From positions 1-64,000 of the forward strand of contig NZ_RHOY01000013.1 in NCBI RefSeq assembly GCF_003946725.1: a stretch of DNA of 64,000 nt, written 5' to 3'. The notes beneath the pieces are model-generated. The model saw only the letters and a list, made by a program, of their open reading frames with translations. It had not been told where the DNA came from and searched no databases. The position numbers and the translations under genes are program-made. Positions 51,567-62,448 of this stretch are shown here, in pieces. Within the stretch, counting starts at the first letter, position 1. The number at the start of each line of letters is the position of its first letter. The DNA is from Agrilactobacillus yilanensis. Its GTDB lineage: Bacteria > Bacillota > Bacilli > Lactobacillales > Lactobacillaceae.

Positions 51567-52142
51567 TTATAAGTCCCCTTTTTTTATTAAATCTGCCAAA
51601 ACTGCTGGATATAACTGATGTTCCGTTTCATGAATCCGAGCTTCCAACGTTGCCAGTGTATCCTCCGCCAAAATCGGAACCGCCTTTTGGGCAATAATTG
51701 GCCCAGAATCTACCGCCGCATCAATATAATGAACGGTGACCCCCGTCGTCTTAACCCCAGCCTTAAAGGCATCTTCAATGCCATGTGCCCCGGGGAAATT
51801 CGGCAATAGCGCCGGATGAATATTCAAAATTTTATTGGTATAGGCCCCTAATAAAGTCGGTCCGATGATGCGCATATACCCGGCTAACAAAATTGCCGTC
51901 ACTTCAGCTTTGGCCAATTGATCTAAAATTGCTTGTTCTGCAGCCGCTTTATTAGGATAAGCTTTAAAATTAATCACAAAAATTGGTACCTTTAGTTCAG
52001 CTGCCCGCTGTAAAACTTGGGCATCTTCATGGTCACAAACCAAAAGGCTCACGGTCACCGGCAAGTGCTGCTGTTGAATGGCTTTAGTGAGCGCTACAAA
52101 ATTCGTCCCGGTTCCAGAAGCAAAAATTGCAATTTTTTTCAT
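51567..52142 (-). CDS. purN: phosphoribosylglycinamide formyltransferase
   Basis: A 191-residue formyltransferase using 10-formyl-THF. [12 protein letters not shown] binds the substrate phosphate; [19 protein letters not shown] has the catalytic Asn-His and the later [13 protein letters not shown] the Asp. Its ATG overlaps the purM stop codon (TAATG). Confidence 0.95.
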   Translation of the reverse strand: MKKIAIFASGTGTNFVALTKAIQQQHLPVTVSLLVCDHEDAQVLQRAAELKVPIFVINFKAYPNKAAAEQAILDQLAKAEVTAILLAGYMRIIGPTLLGAYTNKILNIHPALLPNFPGAHGIEDAFKAGVKTTGVTVHYIDAAVDSGPIIAQKAVPILAEDTLATLEARIHETEHQLYPAVLADLIKKGDL

Positions 52143-53188
52143 TATACCGTTGCCGCCCCCACAAACTCAACTGCCGCCTTTGTCCGGGGTACTACTTTAC
52201 CCAACGTTACATAAGCTTCTTGAGCCATCTTTAATGTTTCTTCCACCGTTTTAACTTGTGCTGCCGGTACAATTAAGACCATCCCAATACCTAAGTTAAA
52301 CGTCTGCAGCATATCTTGAGTACTTAATTCACCAAGCGATTGCAGCCATTTAAAAATAGGTGGGACTGTCCAAGCCGTCCAATCAATTTGTGCCGCTAAC
52401 GTTTCGGGTAAACTCCGCGGTAGATTTTCAACTAAGCCGCCGCCAGTAATATGGGCCGCGCCGCTTAGGCATTTTTGTGTCAGTAATGGTTTTAATGCTG
52501 CTGTATAAATTCGAGTTGGTGTTAATAAAGCTGTCTTTAACGGTTGCTTTAATTCTGGAATCACAGCATCTAATTTAAAATCGTGGCTTTTAAACAGAAT
52601 CTGTCTTACTAATGAAAAACCGTTGGAATGCAGGCCGCTGCTAGGTAGACCAATTAATACATCCCCAGCTTGCACTTTATCCGGTGAGAATAAATCTGCC
52701 TTATCGGCCAAACCTACAGCAAAGCCGGCCAAATCATAATGTCCCTTTGCATACATATCCGGCATTTCAGCCGTTTCACCGCCAATTAACGCTAATTGTC
52801 CTTTTTGACAGCCCCGCTGAACACCACCAACAATTTTGGCAATTTCATCAGGATCCACATGATGAATGCCTAAATAATCTAAGAAATATAACGGCAAAGC
52901 GCCTTGAGCCAAAATATCGTTGACGCACATAGCCACCAAATCTTCCCCAACAGTACCGGATTCTTGAGCTTGAATCCCAATTAAGAGTTTTGTCCCTACC
53001 CCATCCGTTCCAGAAACCAAAACGGGCTGTTTTAGCTGTGTTGGCAGTTCATACAACGCCCCAAAGCCACCAATGCCGCTTAAGACATGGGGGTCTTTTT
53101 GCTGCGCCGTCATATCGGCAATTTTTGCAGCGGCTTGTTCTCCAGCAAATATATCTACGCCGGCCGCCTTATACGCATCTTTACCCAC
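52142..53188 (-). CDS. purM: phosphoribosylformylglycinamidine cyclo-ligase
   Basis: A 348-residue AIR synthetase. YKAAGVDIFAGEQAA, SGTDGVGTKL, MCVNDILAQGA and GGETAEMPDMY are all diagnostic. The GTG start has AGGAGG 6-7 nt upstream. It is 2 bp after purF. Confidence 0.96.
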   Translation of the reverse strand: MGKDAYKAAGVDIFAGEQAAAKIADMTAQQKDPHVLSGIGGFGALYELPTQLKQPVLVSGTDGVGTKLLIGIQAQESGTVGEDLVAMCVNDILAQGALPLYFLDYLGIHHVDPDEIAKIVGGVQRGCQKGQLALIGGETAEMPDMYAKGHYDLAGFAVGLADKADLFSPDKVQAGDVLIGLPSSGLHSNGFSLVRQILFKSHDFKLDAVIPELKQPLKTALLTPTRIYTAALKPLLTQKCLSGAAHITGGGLVENLPRSLPETLAAQIDWTAWTVPPIFKWLQSLGELSTQDMLQTFNLGIGMVLIVPAAQVKTVEETLKMAQEAYVTLGKVVPRTKAAVEFVGAATV

Positions 53189-53190
53189 GG

Positions 53191-54642
53191 TTAAACCTCC
53201 TGTTTTCGTGATTCATGCAGTCGTTTTAATTCAGCTTGTAGTTCACTTTCAAAATCATACAGCGGTGTTGGATAATCACCATTAAAATAGGCCACACATA
53301 AGCCGCCATTGGGTGCTTTTGTTTTTAGACCAATGGCTTTGATCAAACTCGCCACACTCAAAAAACCTAATGAATTGGACCCAAAAAACTGATTCATTTC
53401 CGCAATATTTTTATGTGCCGCAATTAATTCATCAGTTGTCTGGATATCAATCCCGTAATAACAAGGAAACTTCAGTGCTGGTGAAGCAATCCGTAAATGC
53501 ACTTCTTTAGCCCCGGCTTCTAATAATAAGCGGACAATATATTTACTGGTGGTGCCCCGGACAATTGAATCATCTACTAAAACGACTTTTTTGCCGGCAA
53601 CAACGCCCTTAACTGGTGATAATTTCATCCGCACACTGCGTTCTCGCATATCTTGATTGGGTTGAATAAACGTCCGGGCAATATATTGATTTTTCACTAA
53701 GCCCATTTCATAAGGAATCCCACTGGCTTCCGCATAACCCGAAGCTGCTGATAATGAAGAATTCGGCACCCCTACAACAATATCCGCCTCAACAGGCTGC
53801 TCTTTGGCCAATAGCCGGCCCATTTCTTTGCGGGCATTATGGACATTAACGCCATGAATATCTGAATCCGGCCGTGCAAAATAAATATATTCCATGGAAC
53901 AGATCGCTAGTTGTGTATCTTTAGTGTAATAATCTACTTTAAACCCGTCATCGTCAATAATAATCAATTCGCCTGGCTGAATATCCCGAATAAATTCAGC
54001 GCCTACTGAATTTAAAGCACACGTTTCGCTGGCCACCACATAGGCGCCTGTTTTCATCTGTCCCAGCGCTAACGGCCGCAGTCCATTGGGATCCACAGCC
54101 GCATAAAGCTTATCTTCGGTCATTAATAAAAAGGCAAAGCCACCTTTAACCGTCCGCAAAGATTCTTTTAGTTTATCCAAAAAATCAGTATGGGATGAAC
54201 GACGCAATAAATGAATCAAAATTTCAGTATCTGAAGTGGTATGGAAAATAGCCCCTTCGTTTTCTAAACGCTGCTTTAGGCTATGGGCATTGGTTAAATT
54301 ACCATTATGCGCTAAAGACATATCCCCATCGGTAAAATGAAACATCAATGGCTGAATATTGTCTAATGTCTTATTGCCAGCCGTACTGTAACGCACATGA
54401 CCAATCGCCGCCGTCCCGGGTAATTCTTCCAGCCGCTTAGGGTCTTGAAAAACTTTGCTTAATAAGCCCAGCCCTCGGATATTGGTTAAACAACCACTGT
54501 CATTTGCGGTAATACCCGCACCTTCTTGCCCCCGGTGTTGTAAACTGTGGAGGCCATAATAAGTGATGTTGCTGGCTTGAGGCTGTCCCCAAATACCAAA
54601 AACACCACATTCTTCATTTAAACTTTTTACTTCATTAGGCAT
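53191..54642 (-). CDS. purF: amidophosphoribosyltransferase
   Basis: A 483-residue first enzyme of purine synthesis. [11 protein letters not shown] contains the glutaminase Cys (after a short propeptide of about ten residues), and [13 protein letters not shown] is the PRPP-binding motif. ATG 54642 with GGGAGG upstream; it overlaps the purL 3' end by 16 bp, so the two are translationally coupled. Confidence 0.96.
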   Translation of the reverse strand: MPNEVKSLNEECGVFGIWGQPQASNITYYGLHSLQHRGQEGAGITANDSGCLTNIRGLGLLSKVFQDPKRLEELPGTAAIGHVRYSTAGNKTLDNIQPLMFHFTDGDMSLAHNGNLTNAHSLKQRLENEGAIFHTTSDTEILIHLLRRSSHTDFLDKLKESLRTVKGGFAFLLMTEDKLYAAVDPNGLRPLALGQMKTGAYVVASETCALNSVGAEFIRDIQPGELIIIDDDGFKVDYYTKDTQLAICSMEYIYFARPDSDIHGVNVHNARKEMGRLLAKEQPVEADIVVGVPNSSLSAASGYAEASGIPYEMGLVKNQYIARTFIQPNQDMRERSVRMKLSPVKGVVAGKKVVLVDDSIVRGTTSKYIVRLLLEAGAKEVHLRIASPALKFPCYYGIDIQTTDELIAAHKNIAEMNQFFGSNSLGFLSVASLIKAIGLKTKAPNGGLCVAYFNGDYPTPLYDFESELQAELKRLHESRKQEV

Positions 54643-56855
54643 GGAATGGTAGCCTCCCAAATTTCTTTGGCCTTAGTTAAATCAATAGTGGTTGTCGCTT
54701 GTTCATGGGTTAATTGAATTTCAGGCTGTGCCAAAACTTGGCCTAACAATTGCGCTTTGGTACCCATCGCTGTTTCAAATGCAACTTGATCTTTTGGCGC
54801 AACAGTCACGATAAATCGAGATTGGGTTTCAGAAAACAGCCAGCTTAAATCTTGGGACCATTGAATCGCTGCCCCTAAATTTGCTTTAGAATTAAAACTG
54901 CTTTCAGCTAATGCAGTTAAAAAACCGCCTTTAGAAATATCATGGACACTTTGGGTTAAACCGGCTTGAATTGTTTTTAGCATCAAGTCTTGATTGGCTT
55001 TTTCAACCTCAAGATCAAAGTCAAATAGTTGGCCGCTAATGGCACCAGCTTGCATTTTTTGAATCTCAGAGCCATTAAAACTAGCTGCCGTCGTGCCAAC
55101 AAGATAAATCAAATCATCAGCATTTTTAAAAGCCAATGTCTGAATATCTTTAGTATCTTTGATTAGGCCCACCATACCGACAACCGGTGTCGGATAAATT
55201 GCTTGGCCGTTTGTTTCATTGTATAAAGAAACATTCCCAGAAATCACCGGTGTATCTAAAGCTTTACAAGCATCCGTCAAGCCTAAGCCAGAAGTTTCTA
55301 AATCATAAAAATGTTCTGGTTTTTCTGGATTGCCATAGTTTAAGCAGTCCGTCATCGCCAGCGGTTTGGCACCAGCAGCGACTAAATTTCTAGCTGCTTC
55401 AGAGACCGCAATTGCCCCGCCTTGTCTTGGATCCAAATAAATATAGCGGGCATTGCCGTCCATTGTCATCGCTAAAGCTTTTTTAGTGCCGCGAATTCGT
55501 AAAACAGCCGCATCACTACCAGGTTTAACGACTGTATTTGTCCGAACCTGCGTATCGTAAGTTTCATAAATTGATTTTTTAGACGCAATTGTTGGCTGAG
55601 CTAATAATTGATAAAAAACCGCCGGTAAATCCGTTACATCGGGTTGGAATTGAGTAGCTTTTGGCTGTTTTAACCGTTCTGGCAACTGTTTTGGCCGATG
55701 ATAAACCGGTGCGTCACTAGCCAAAGCATCTGCTGGGACATCCGTGACTAATTGCCCGTGATGATAGAGCCGATATTGCTTAGATTCAGTGACATGGCCA
55801 ATTTTGACCGCATCTAAGTTATAACGGGCAAAGACATCAAAAATTTCTTGTTCATAGCCTTTGTTTACACAGAGCAGCATCCGTTCTTGAGATTCAGATA
55901 ACATCATTTCATAAGGCGTCATCTGACTTTCACGTACCGGCACTTTGTCCAAATCCAAAACCATCCCGGTCCCAGCTTTTGAAGCCATTTCAGCAGAAGA
56001 AGACACTAAACCGGCGGCGCCCATATCTTGGATCCCCACCAATGCTGTTTTATGTTCCCGAACCACTTCAATACAAGCATCCATCAATAATTTTTCCATA
56101 AATGGATCCCCTACTTGAACCGCAGAACGATCACTTTCATTGTCATCACTGAATTCTTCGGATGCAAAAGTTGCCCCATGAATACCATCCCGGCCCGTTT
56201 TTGCACCAACATAGATGATACTGTTGTCAAAGCCTTTTGCTTGCCCAACTTGCATATCTTTTTGATCTAAAATACCAACACACATGGCATTTACTAACGG
56301 ATTACCTTCATAAGTAGTATCAAAACTTGTTTCGCCACCAACAGTTGGTAGCCCAATACAATTGCCATAATCAGCAATCCCTTTGACCACTTGTGAAACT
56401 AAATATTTTGTTTTTGCATTATCTAATTCTCCAAAACGCAAACTATCCAAAACGGCGATAGGCTGGGCACCCATTGAAAAAATATCCCGGATGATCCCGC
56501 CAACCCCAGTAGCAGCCCCTTCATAAGGCTCTACTGCAGAAGGATGATTATGACTTTCAGCTTTAAAAACGACTGCCTGTCCATCACCGATATTTACGAT
56601 CCCGGCCCCTTCACCAGGACCTTGCAATACTTGTTTACCAGTCGTGTGGAATTGTTTTAAAACTGGTTTTGAATTTTTATAAGAACAGTGTTCACTCCAC
56701 ATAACCGCAAATAAGCCGGTTTCAGTATAGTTGGGCAACCGTTTTAAAATCTGACAAGCCCGTTGATATTCTTCTTCAGTCATACTCCAAGCAAGATAAG
56801 GTTTTTGGTCACGAATTTCTTCGGGTGTCAATTCTGATTTTGTCAGCTCAGTCAT
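54627..56855 (-). CDS. purL: phosphoribosylformylglycinamidine synthase subunit PurL
   Basis: A 742-residue small-type PurL that works with PurQ and Pur[43 protein letters not shown] and IQDMGAAGL motifs are seen. ATG 56855 with AAAGGAG is chosen over an earlier in-frame start that overlaps purQ. Confidence 0.96.
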   Translation of the reverse strand: MTELTKSELTPEEIRDQKPYLAWSMTEEEYQRACQILKRLPNYTETGLFAVMWSEHCSYKNSKPVLKQFHTTGKQVLQGPGEGAGIVNIGDGQAVVFKAESHNHPSAVEPYEGAATGVGGIIRDIFSMGAQPIAVLDSLRFGELDNAKTKYLVSQVVKGIADYGNCIGLPTVGGETSFDTTYEGNPLVNAMCVGILDQKDMQVGQAKGFDNSIIYVGAKTGRDGIHGATFASEEFSDDNESDRSAVQVGDPFMEKLLMDACIEVVREHKTALVGIQDMGAAGLVSSSAEMASKAGTGMVLDLDKVPVRESQMTPYEMMLSESQERMLLCVNKGYEQEIFDVFARYNLDAVKIGHVTESKQYRLYHHGQLVTDVPADALASDAPVYHRPKQLPERLKQPKATQFQPDVTDLPAVFYQLLAQPTIASKKSIYETYDTQVRTNTVVKPGSDAAVLRIRGTKKALAMTMDGNARYIYLDPRQGGAIAVSEAARNLVAAGAKPLAMTDCLNYGNPEKPEHFYDLETSGLGLTDACKALDTPVISGNVSLYNETNGQAIYPTPVVGMVGLIKDTKDIQTLAFKNADDLIYLVGTTAASFNGSEIQKMQAGAISGQLFDFDLEVEKANQDLMLKTIQAGLTQSVHDISKGGFLTALAESSFNSKANLGAAIQWSQDLSWLFSETQSRFIVTVAPKDQVAFETAMGTKAQLLGQVLAQPEIQLTHEQATTTIDLTKAKEIWEATIPCLMK

Positions 56856-56868
56856 TTTAAATTCTCCT

Positions 56869-57534
56869 TTATTGACGTACTTTAGCAGCCATTGATTCAA
56901 ATAATGGCAAACCATCCGTATTGCCTAACAGCCACTCTACAGCACGTTCTGGATGTGGCATCATCCCCAAGACATTGCCCGCTTCATTCGTAATGCCCGC
57001 AATATCTGCCACACTACCATTGGGATTATCTTGATACGTGAATACAATCTGATGATTCGCCTTTAATTGTGCCAAAGTCGCTTCATCACAGTAATAATTA
57101 CCTTCACCATGGGCAATCGGCAGACGAATCTCCGTGTTTTGTCCATAAGCAGATGTAAAGGCCGTTTGCGTATTTTCAATTTTTAAAGGGGCATCTTTAC
57201 AAATAAAATTCAGTGTCTTGTTCTCCCGCAAAGCACCTGGTAACAGGCCGGCTTCCGTTAAAATTTGAAAGCCATTACAAACGCCTAAAACTAAGCCACC
57301 GTTATTGGCAAATTCGATAATGGCCGGCATAATCGGCGAAAAACGCGCAATGGCCCCACAGCGTAAATAGTCGCCATATGAAAAGCCGCCGGGAATTAAG
57401 ACCCCATCAAAGCCAGCCAAAGTGGTAGCCGTATAAGAAACAAGTTCTGCAGTTTCACCTAATTGATCGGTCACCGCATAATACATATCTTCATCGCAAT
57501 TAGAGCCGGGGAAAACGATCACTGCAAAGCGCAT
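56869..57534 (-). CDS. purQ: phosphoribosylformylglycinamidine synthase subunit PurQ
   Basis: A 221-residue class I glutaminase. [18 protein letters not shown], the nucleophile GVCNGFQ (Cys near 85) and MMPHPERA (catalytic His) are present. It overlaps purS at ATGA-type spacing. Confidence 0.96.
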   Translation of the reverse strand: MRFAVIVFPGSNCDEDMYYAVTDQLGETAELVSYTATTLAGFDGVLIPGGFSYGDYLRCGAIARFSPIMPAIIEFANNGGLVLGVCNGFQILTEAGLLPGALRENKTLNFICKDAPLKIENTQTAFTSAYGQNTEIRLPIAHGEGNYYCDEATLAQLKANHQIVFTYQDNPNGSVADIAGITNEAGNVLGMMPHPERAVEWLLGNTDGLPLFESMAAKVRQ

Positions 57535-57788
57535 TATTGAACCTCCAATGCTTCAATCTCATAACGATAAGTTTCCATATTGACGTTCACTAATAATTGA
57601 TCACAGATTGCTTGCACCGTACTTTCAACAGTAGCTGCATCTGCTTCAAGTTTTAATTCAAAATACTTACCCATCGTTACATCCGTCACAGTTTCATAGT
57701 TTAACCGGTGTAACGCCGACTTAATGGATTCACCTTTAGGATCTAAAATGGAAGGTTTATAAGTTACATAAATTTTAGCGATGTACAT
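57534..57788 (-). CDS. purS: phosphoribosylformylglycinamidine synthase subunit PurS
   Basis: An 84-residue subunit that links PurL and PurQ for ammonia transfer. The pattern [24 protein letters not shown] is diagnostic. It overlaps purC by 14 bp and purQ by 1 bp. Confidence 0.95.
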   Translation of the reverse strand: MYIAKIYVTYKPSILDPKGESIKSALHRLNYETVTDVTMGKYFELKLEADAATVESTVQAICDQLLVNVNMETYRYEIEALEVQ

Positions 57789-58506
57789 CAGCGTTCTCCT
57801 TATCTTGGATGCGTTTTAAGACCTCTTCATAAGCTGGGATCAAATCGCCCAACCCTTTACGGAAAATATCTTTGTCTAATGACATATGGGTTGTCTGATC
57901 CACTAAACGGGCAGTATCTGGTGAAATTTCATCCGCCAGCAAAATTTGATTATTTTCATCTAGACCAAATTCCAATTTAAAATCAACTAACGTCAGCTTT
58001 AAGGCTTTAAAAAATGGAATTAACGCTTCATTGACTTGTAAAGCTTTAGCTTTTAATTCTGCAATCTGTTCTGCTGATGCAATCTTTAAAGCAATAATTT
58101 GCGCATCATTGATGAAAGGATCATCTAAGGCGTCACTCTTGTAATAAAATTCCACAATTGGGGCTTCAAAGCGCATCAAGTGGGGCACATCAAATTTTGT
58201 TTCAAAATGGCCAGATGCTAAATTGCGAACAACCACTTCTAAAGGAATAATTTTGACTTTTTTTAATAATTGCTCGGTTTCAGAAATTTGGTCTACAAAA
58301 TGTGAGGCAATACCTTGTGTTTTTAAGTAACCAAAAATATGACTGGTGATTTGATTGTTTAAAGCACCTTTATGATCAATTTCAACTTTCTTCTTACCAT
58401 TTAACGCAGTGGCTTGATCAATATATTCTGCTAACACTAAGTTAGGATCGTCCGTTGCGTACATCTTTTTAGCTTTGCCTTCGTAAAGTAGTCCTCTTTT
58501 ATTCAA
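57775..58506 (-). CDS. purC: SAICAR synthase
   Basis: A 243-residue ligase joining CAIR and aspartate. LLYEGKAKKMYATDD, EVVVRNLASG and LADEISPDTARL motifs are present. The TTG start has GGAGGG upstream and overlaps the purK 3' end by 8 bp. Confidence 0.96.
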   Translation of the reverse strand: MNKRGLLYEGKAKKMYATDDPNLVLAEYIDQATALNGKKKVEIDHKGALNNQITSHIFGYLKTQGIASHFVDQISETEQLLKKVKIIPLEVVVRNLASGHFETKFDVPHLMRFEAPIVEFYYKSDALDDPFINDAQIIALKIASAEQIAELKAKALQVNEALIPFFKALKLTLVDFKLEFGLDENNQILLADEISPDTARLVDQTTHMSLDKDIFRKGLGDLIPAYEEVLKRIQDKENADVHR

Positions 58507-59644
58507 AATAGCCCTCCTGATTTTCGAAATCTGTTGCTTCTTGGATCAATGCTGCTAAATCTGGTCCTAAAATTGTGACATGCCCTAATTTACGCAAATC
58601 ACGAATTTCGGCTTTGCCATAATCATGGAAATGCCAATTTGGCCGTTGCGCTAATGCTTGCCGCGCCCGAGACAATTCATCCCCCAGCAAATTAAACATC
58701 ACTGCTGGCTGATTTTGCTGAATTTCTGGAATAGGTAAGCCGCAAATACTACGGATATGCGCTTCAAATTGGGAAATATTACAAGCTTCAATACTATAAT
58801 GCCCTGAGTTGTGAGGCCGAGGTGCCAATTCATTCACCAAAACCGTGCCCTGGGCGGTTACAAAACATTCAATCCCTAAAACACCCGCTAAATCTAAGCC
58901 ATCCGCAATAGCCATCGCAAAAACCTGTACCTTTTGGGCCACCACATCTGACAACCGGGCTGGTGCAATACTTGTTTGTAAAATATGCGCCCGATGCTGA
59001 TTTTCGACTACTGGAAATACTCGAATATCTTGGTTGGCGGTTTGGGTTACCATAACTGAAACTTCTTTTTCAAAATCAACCCGGCCTTCTAAAATACATG
59101 GTGTTTGTGCATATAGGGCCGCACCGGCAGCAAAATCAGCTGGCGTATTAATATCTACTTGGCCATGACCGTCATAGCCGCCTTCCGTTGTTTTCAAAAT
59201 CGCTGGTAAGCCCACTGTTTGAACTGCTGCGGTAAAGCTTGCTGCATCGGTTACGGCTGCAAATGGCGCAGTTTTAATGCCATGATCTCGTAAAAAGTTT
59301 TTTTCATTCAGTCGATTACCAGTGATTTCTAGCAATTTCACCCCTTGCGGCAATTGCTGTTTGTTGAGCTGTGCTAAAGTTTTAGTGGAGACATTTTCAA
59401 ATTCATAAGTTAAAACGTCACTTTTTTGAATCAGCGTATCCATTGCGGCTTGATCGTCATAATCTGCCACAATTTGAAAATCACTGACTTGTCCCGCCGG
59501 TGATTGAGGCGTTGGATCCAAGACCCCGACTTTATAACCCATACTTTTAGCGCTTAAGGCCATCATCTGTCCTAACTGACCGCCACCGATGATCCCAATT
59601 GTTGCTGGCGGTAAAATTGCTGTTCGTTTAGTCAAGTGCATCAC
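58499..59644 (-). CDS. purK: N5-carboxyaminoimidazole ribonucleotide synthase
   Basis: A 381-residue ATP-grasp enzyme. [18 protein letters not shown] starts it; [21 protein letters not shown] and [14 protein letters not shown] are diagnostic. The start is GTG 59644 or ATG 59641 within the purE 3' end; the ribosome site is weak and coupling to purE is likely. Confidence 0.95.
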   Translation of the reverse strand: MMHLTKRTAILPPATIGIIGGGQLGQMMALSAKSMGYKVGVLDPTPQSPAGQVSDFQIVADYDDQAAMDTLIQKSDVLTYEFENVSTKTLAQLNKQQLPQGVKLLEITGNRLNEKNFLRDHGIKTAPFAAVTDAASFTAAVQTVGLPAILKTTEGGYDGHGQVDINTPADFAAGAALYAQTPCILEGRVDFEKEVSVMVTQTANQDIRVFPVVENQHRAHILQTSIAPARLSDVVAQKVQVFAMAIADGLDLAGVLGIECFVTAQGTVLVNELAPRPHNSGHYSIEACNISQFEAHIRSICGLPIPEIQQNQPAVMFNLLGDELSRARQALAQRPNWHFHDYGKAEIRDLRKLGHVTILGPDLAALIQEATDFENQEGYFE

Positions 59645-60113
59645 TGCTTTCTCTAGAGGCTTGCGCCTGTGCTGCTCTGAAGGCGGTCAAAGCATGTTGT
59701 AATGTCTGATCTTCGATAGCCAAAATTTCTGCTGCCAATAAGGCGGCATTCTTGGCGCCGGCTTCACCGATCGCCACGGTTGCTACTGGAACCCCGCCTG
59801 GCATTTGGACAATAGATAGTAAAGAATCGATCCCGTTTAATGTTCGTGTTTTAACTGGGACACCGATCACCGGTAAGGTTGTCTTAGCCGCAATCATACC
59901 TGGCAAATGTGCAGCACCGCCAGCGCCTGCAATAATGACTTTTAAGCCATTTTCACGAGCTGTTTCCGCAAAATGAAACATTTCATCTGGCATTCGGTGG
60001 GCAGAAATCACTTGTTTCGTGTAACCGACGCCTAATGCTGTCAGTTGGTCAGCTGCCGCTTTCATTGTGCTCCAATCGGATTTTGAACCCATAACTAACG
60101 CAACGTTTTCCAC
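59628..60113 (-). CDS. purE: N5-carboxyaminoimidazole ribonucleotide mutase
   Basis: A 161-residue class I Pur[21 protein letters not shown] and [12 protein letters not shown] are active-site motifs. The GTG start has AAGGAG 9 nt upstream. First gene of the eleven-gene purEKCSQLFMNHD operon, which has no purB. Adjacent genes overlap or nearly so, suggesting one long transcript. Confidence 0.96.
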   Translation of the reverse strand: MENVALVMGSKSDWSTMKAAADQLTALGVGYTKQVISAHRMPDEMFHFAETARENGLKVIIAGAGGAAHLPGMIAAKTTLPVIGVPVKTRTLNGIDSLLSIVQMPGGVPVATVAIGEAGAKNAALLAAEILAIEDQTLQHALTAFRAAQAQASRESSDALD

Positions 60114-60148
60114 TATTTTGTCTCCTTCGTTCGTTAAAATTTATCTTT

Positions 60149-60177
60149 AGTGTAACCAGCGGCATTTTAAATGTCAA
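60149..60177 (-). promoter_or_regulatory. purine operon promoter
   Basis: TTGACA (60177-60172), 17-bp spacer, TACACT (60154-60149). The sequence TCGTTCGT occurs at 60127-60134 (leader) and 60214-60221 (upstream); each partly matches PurBox-like sites. Confidence 0.7.
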
Positions 60178-60297
60178 TACTAAAAACATATATTCTAATC
60201 ATAATTTTATTTATCGTTCGTATTTAAAGTTTTGTTTTTGTAAGGCTTACGAATTAATATAGTGTACAATTAAGGCATAACTATAGGAGGCCATTTG

Positions 60298-60969
60298 ATG
60301 AAAACTATTTTGATCGCTGATGACAATCCAGATTTGCTGCAGCTCGTAGACACCCAGCTCAATGCCGCCGGTTATCGCACAAAAACCGCCAGGGATGGTC
60401 AAGAAGCCGAAACGTTGGCTTTAACCCAACCTATTGATTTAGCGATTTTAGATGTGATGATGCCTAAAAAAGATGGCTTTGCCGTGACGGAAGCTATCCG
60501 CCAAGCTAAAAACATCCCCATTTTAATTCTGACAGCTAAAAGCGATATTTTTGATAAACAGCAAGGTTATACGGCCGGTGCTGATGATTATTTAACCAAA
60601 CCCTTCGACATTCGTGAGCTGCAATTCAAAATACAAGCCCTCTTTCGCCGCTATGCCCCCACCAATACCGCCATCATTCAAGTAGGCGATTTACTTTTAG
60701 ATACAAATAATTACAGCCTACAGCAAGGGCTCCAGGAACTATTTTTACCCCGCAAAGAATTTGAGATTTTGGCTTTATTAGCCCGTCATCCAAATCAAAT
60801 CTTTGATCGTGAATCTATTTTGCTGCAAGTTTGGGGCCCAGATTATACCGGGACTGACCGCACAATTGATGTGCACATTAAACGCTTACGCGACCACCTT
60901 ATTCAAGATGAGACCACTGCAATTACTACGGTCCGCGGTTTAGGCTATCGCCTTGAGGTACGCCAATGA
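60298..60969 (+). CDS. OmpR/PhoB family response regulator
   Basis: A 223-residue regulator: receiver domain (ILIADDNPDLL acid pocket; phospho-Asp in AILDVMMPKKDG near residue 53; Lys in DDYLTKPFD), then a winged helix C-terminal domain (LPRKEFEILALLARHPNQIFDRE). ATG 60298 with AGGAGG upstream. It overlaps the kinase gene by 4 bp; the ABC transporter genes follow, a layout common to systems sensing envelope stress or peptide antibiotics. Confidence 0.95.
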   Translation: MKTILIADDNPDLLQLVDTQLNAAGYRTKTARDGQEAETLALTQPIDLAILDVMMPKKDGFAVTEAIRQAKNIPILILTAKSDIFDKQQGYTAGADDYLTKPFDIRELQFKIQALFRRYAPTNTAIIQVGDLLLDTNNYSLQQGLQELFLPRKEFEILALLARHPNQIFDRESILLQVWGPDYTGTDRTIDVHIKRLRDHLIQDETTAITTVRGLGYRLEVRQ

Positions 60970-62345
60970 TTTTTAAACGTAGCTTATCCCATAAAGTTGT
61001 CCTTTGGATCAGTGGTATTTTATGTTTCAGCTGTCTTATTGGTTTTTTAGGGGGTAATCAGTACTATCACCAGCAATTAAAGCCTAAAAATGACGCTAAA
61101 ATTACCGCCATGGCTAAAAACATTCAACATTTCTATCAGCAGCTGCCTCAAAATCAACGCCAAGCCTACTTAAACAGCGTGGCGCAAACGGGTTACGATT
61201 TTGCGGTCTATACTGACGGTCAAGTCCACTATTATGGCAGTCCTTTTCGTATCACCCAATTAACCCAATCCGCTCGGGCAACGGTCGCCCAAAATAAAAT
61301 TTATCATGGGATTAAGCACTATCAAAAAGGCCCCTTTGTCACTGGCTTTTTTGCGAATGATCTAAATAATACGGTGGGCATCCAGTTGAATCCCCACCAG
61401 CAATTATTTATCCGGGCCAATCCGAATGCCCAGTTTGGCGAATTACGCAGTTACATGTTGGTAATTGGGCTAATCACTGTAACTTTAGGGGCTTTTTTAC
61501 TCGTCTTAACGGCGCAAAAACGGTTAGTTAGACCCTTAAAACGGTTGACTCAAGCTACTCAAAAGGTCGCAGCCGGGAATTACCACACAAATCTAACAGC
61601 GGTTACAAATCAAGATGAAATTGGCCGACTTACCGAGAGTTTTCAAAAAATGACCCAGCAATTAGCTGAAGTTGAAAAAAGCCGAAATGAGTTTGTGGCC
61701 AACGTATCCCACGATTTACAGTCCCCATTAACGGCTTTAAAAGGCTATGCTGATCAGCTGCAAGCGCCAACTTTACCGCCACAGCAACAACAGCGCTATT
61801 TGCAGATTATTCAGCAAGAAACAACCCGGTTAGCTGAACTTACTAAAGAACTGCTACTTTTATCAACGCTAGACCAAGAGCACACTTTAGATTTTCAACA
61901 GACGCTGGCTTTAGACCAACAATTAAAAGCAGCGATCAAAGCCTTTTCATTTCAATTGGATCAAAAAGCCCTTTTTGTCGCTGCACAATTGCCGCCGGTC
62001 ACTGTCGTGGGGAATCAGGAGCTGTTATTTCAAGTTTGGCAGAACTTATTAACCAATAGCATTCGTTATGCTCCAGAAGCTTCTGATCTTAAACTGACCT
62101 TAACTCAAACTAAAACGACGGCCACAATTACGTTGACTAACTTTGGGCCGCCGATTGACCCCGAGGTTCAGCAGCATTTATTTGAACGCTTTTATCAAGG
62201 GGATACAACCCGCCAAGCTCGAGACCATCATGGTTTAGGCCTGGCGATTGCTTATAAAATTGTTCAGCTGCATCATGGGACGTTGACCGTTGCCAGCACC
62301 CAAGCTGATGGGACAACTTTTAAAGTGCAATTACCCTTAAAATGA
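60966..62345 (+). CDS. sensor histidine kinase
   Basis: A 459-residue membrane kinase with two membrane helices (about 13-29 and 162-180) around an extracytoplasmic domain of about 130 residues, HAMP (about 184-235), His-box (NVSHDLQSPLTALKGY, His near 248) and ATPase motifs (NLLTNSIRYAPE and GLGLAIAYKIV). Its stimulus is unknown; the downstream ABC transporter suggests a link. Confidence 0.95.
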   Translation: MIFKRSLSHKVVLWISGILCFSCLIGFLGGNQYYHQQLKPKNDAKITAMAKNIQHFYQQLPQNQRQAYLNSVAQTGYDFAVYTDGQVHYYGSPFRITQLTQSARATVAQNKIYHGIKHYQKGPFVTGFFANDLNNTVGIQLNPHQQLFIRANPNAQFGELRSYMLVIGLITVTLGAFLLVLTAQKRLVRPLKRLTQATQKVAAGNYHTNLTAVTNQDEIGRLTESFQKMTQQLAEVEKSRNEFVANVSHDLQSPLTALKGYADQLQAPTLPPQQQQRYLQIIQQETTRLAELTKELLLLSTLDQEHTLDFQQTLALDQQLKAAIKAFSFQLDQKALFVAAQLPPVTVVGNQELLFQVWQNLLTNSIRYAPEASDLKLTLTQTKTTATITLTNFGPPIDPEVQQHLFERFYQGDTTRQARDHHGLGLAIAYKIVQLHHGTLTVASTQADGTTFKVQLPLK

Positions 62346-62370
62346 CTTTGTAATATTTTGTTTATATTCA

Positions 62371-62421
62371 GTTAACATTCCGCCTTTATAGTTAATGTTG
62401 AAAGTTAAGTCATTACTTAAC
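62371..62421 (+). promoter_or_regulatory. repeated GTTAA motifs before the ABC permease gene
   Basis: GTTAACATT (62371), GTTAATGTT (62391, exactly 20 bp on) and a perfect inverted repeat GTTAAGT-catt-ACTTAAC (62404-62421) lie between the kinase and permease genes. This looks like a response-regulator binding region. Confidence 0.5.
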
Positions 62422-62448
62422 GACATTATTATTGAGGGGGAATTTTTT

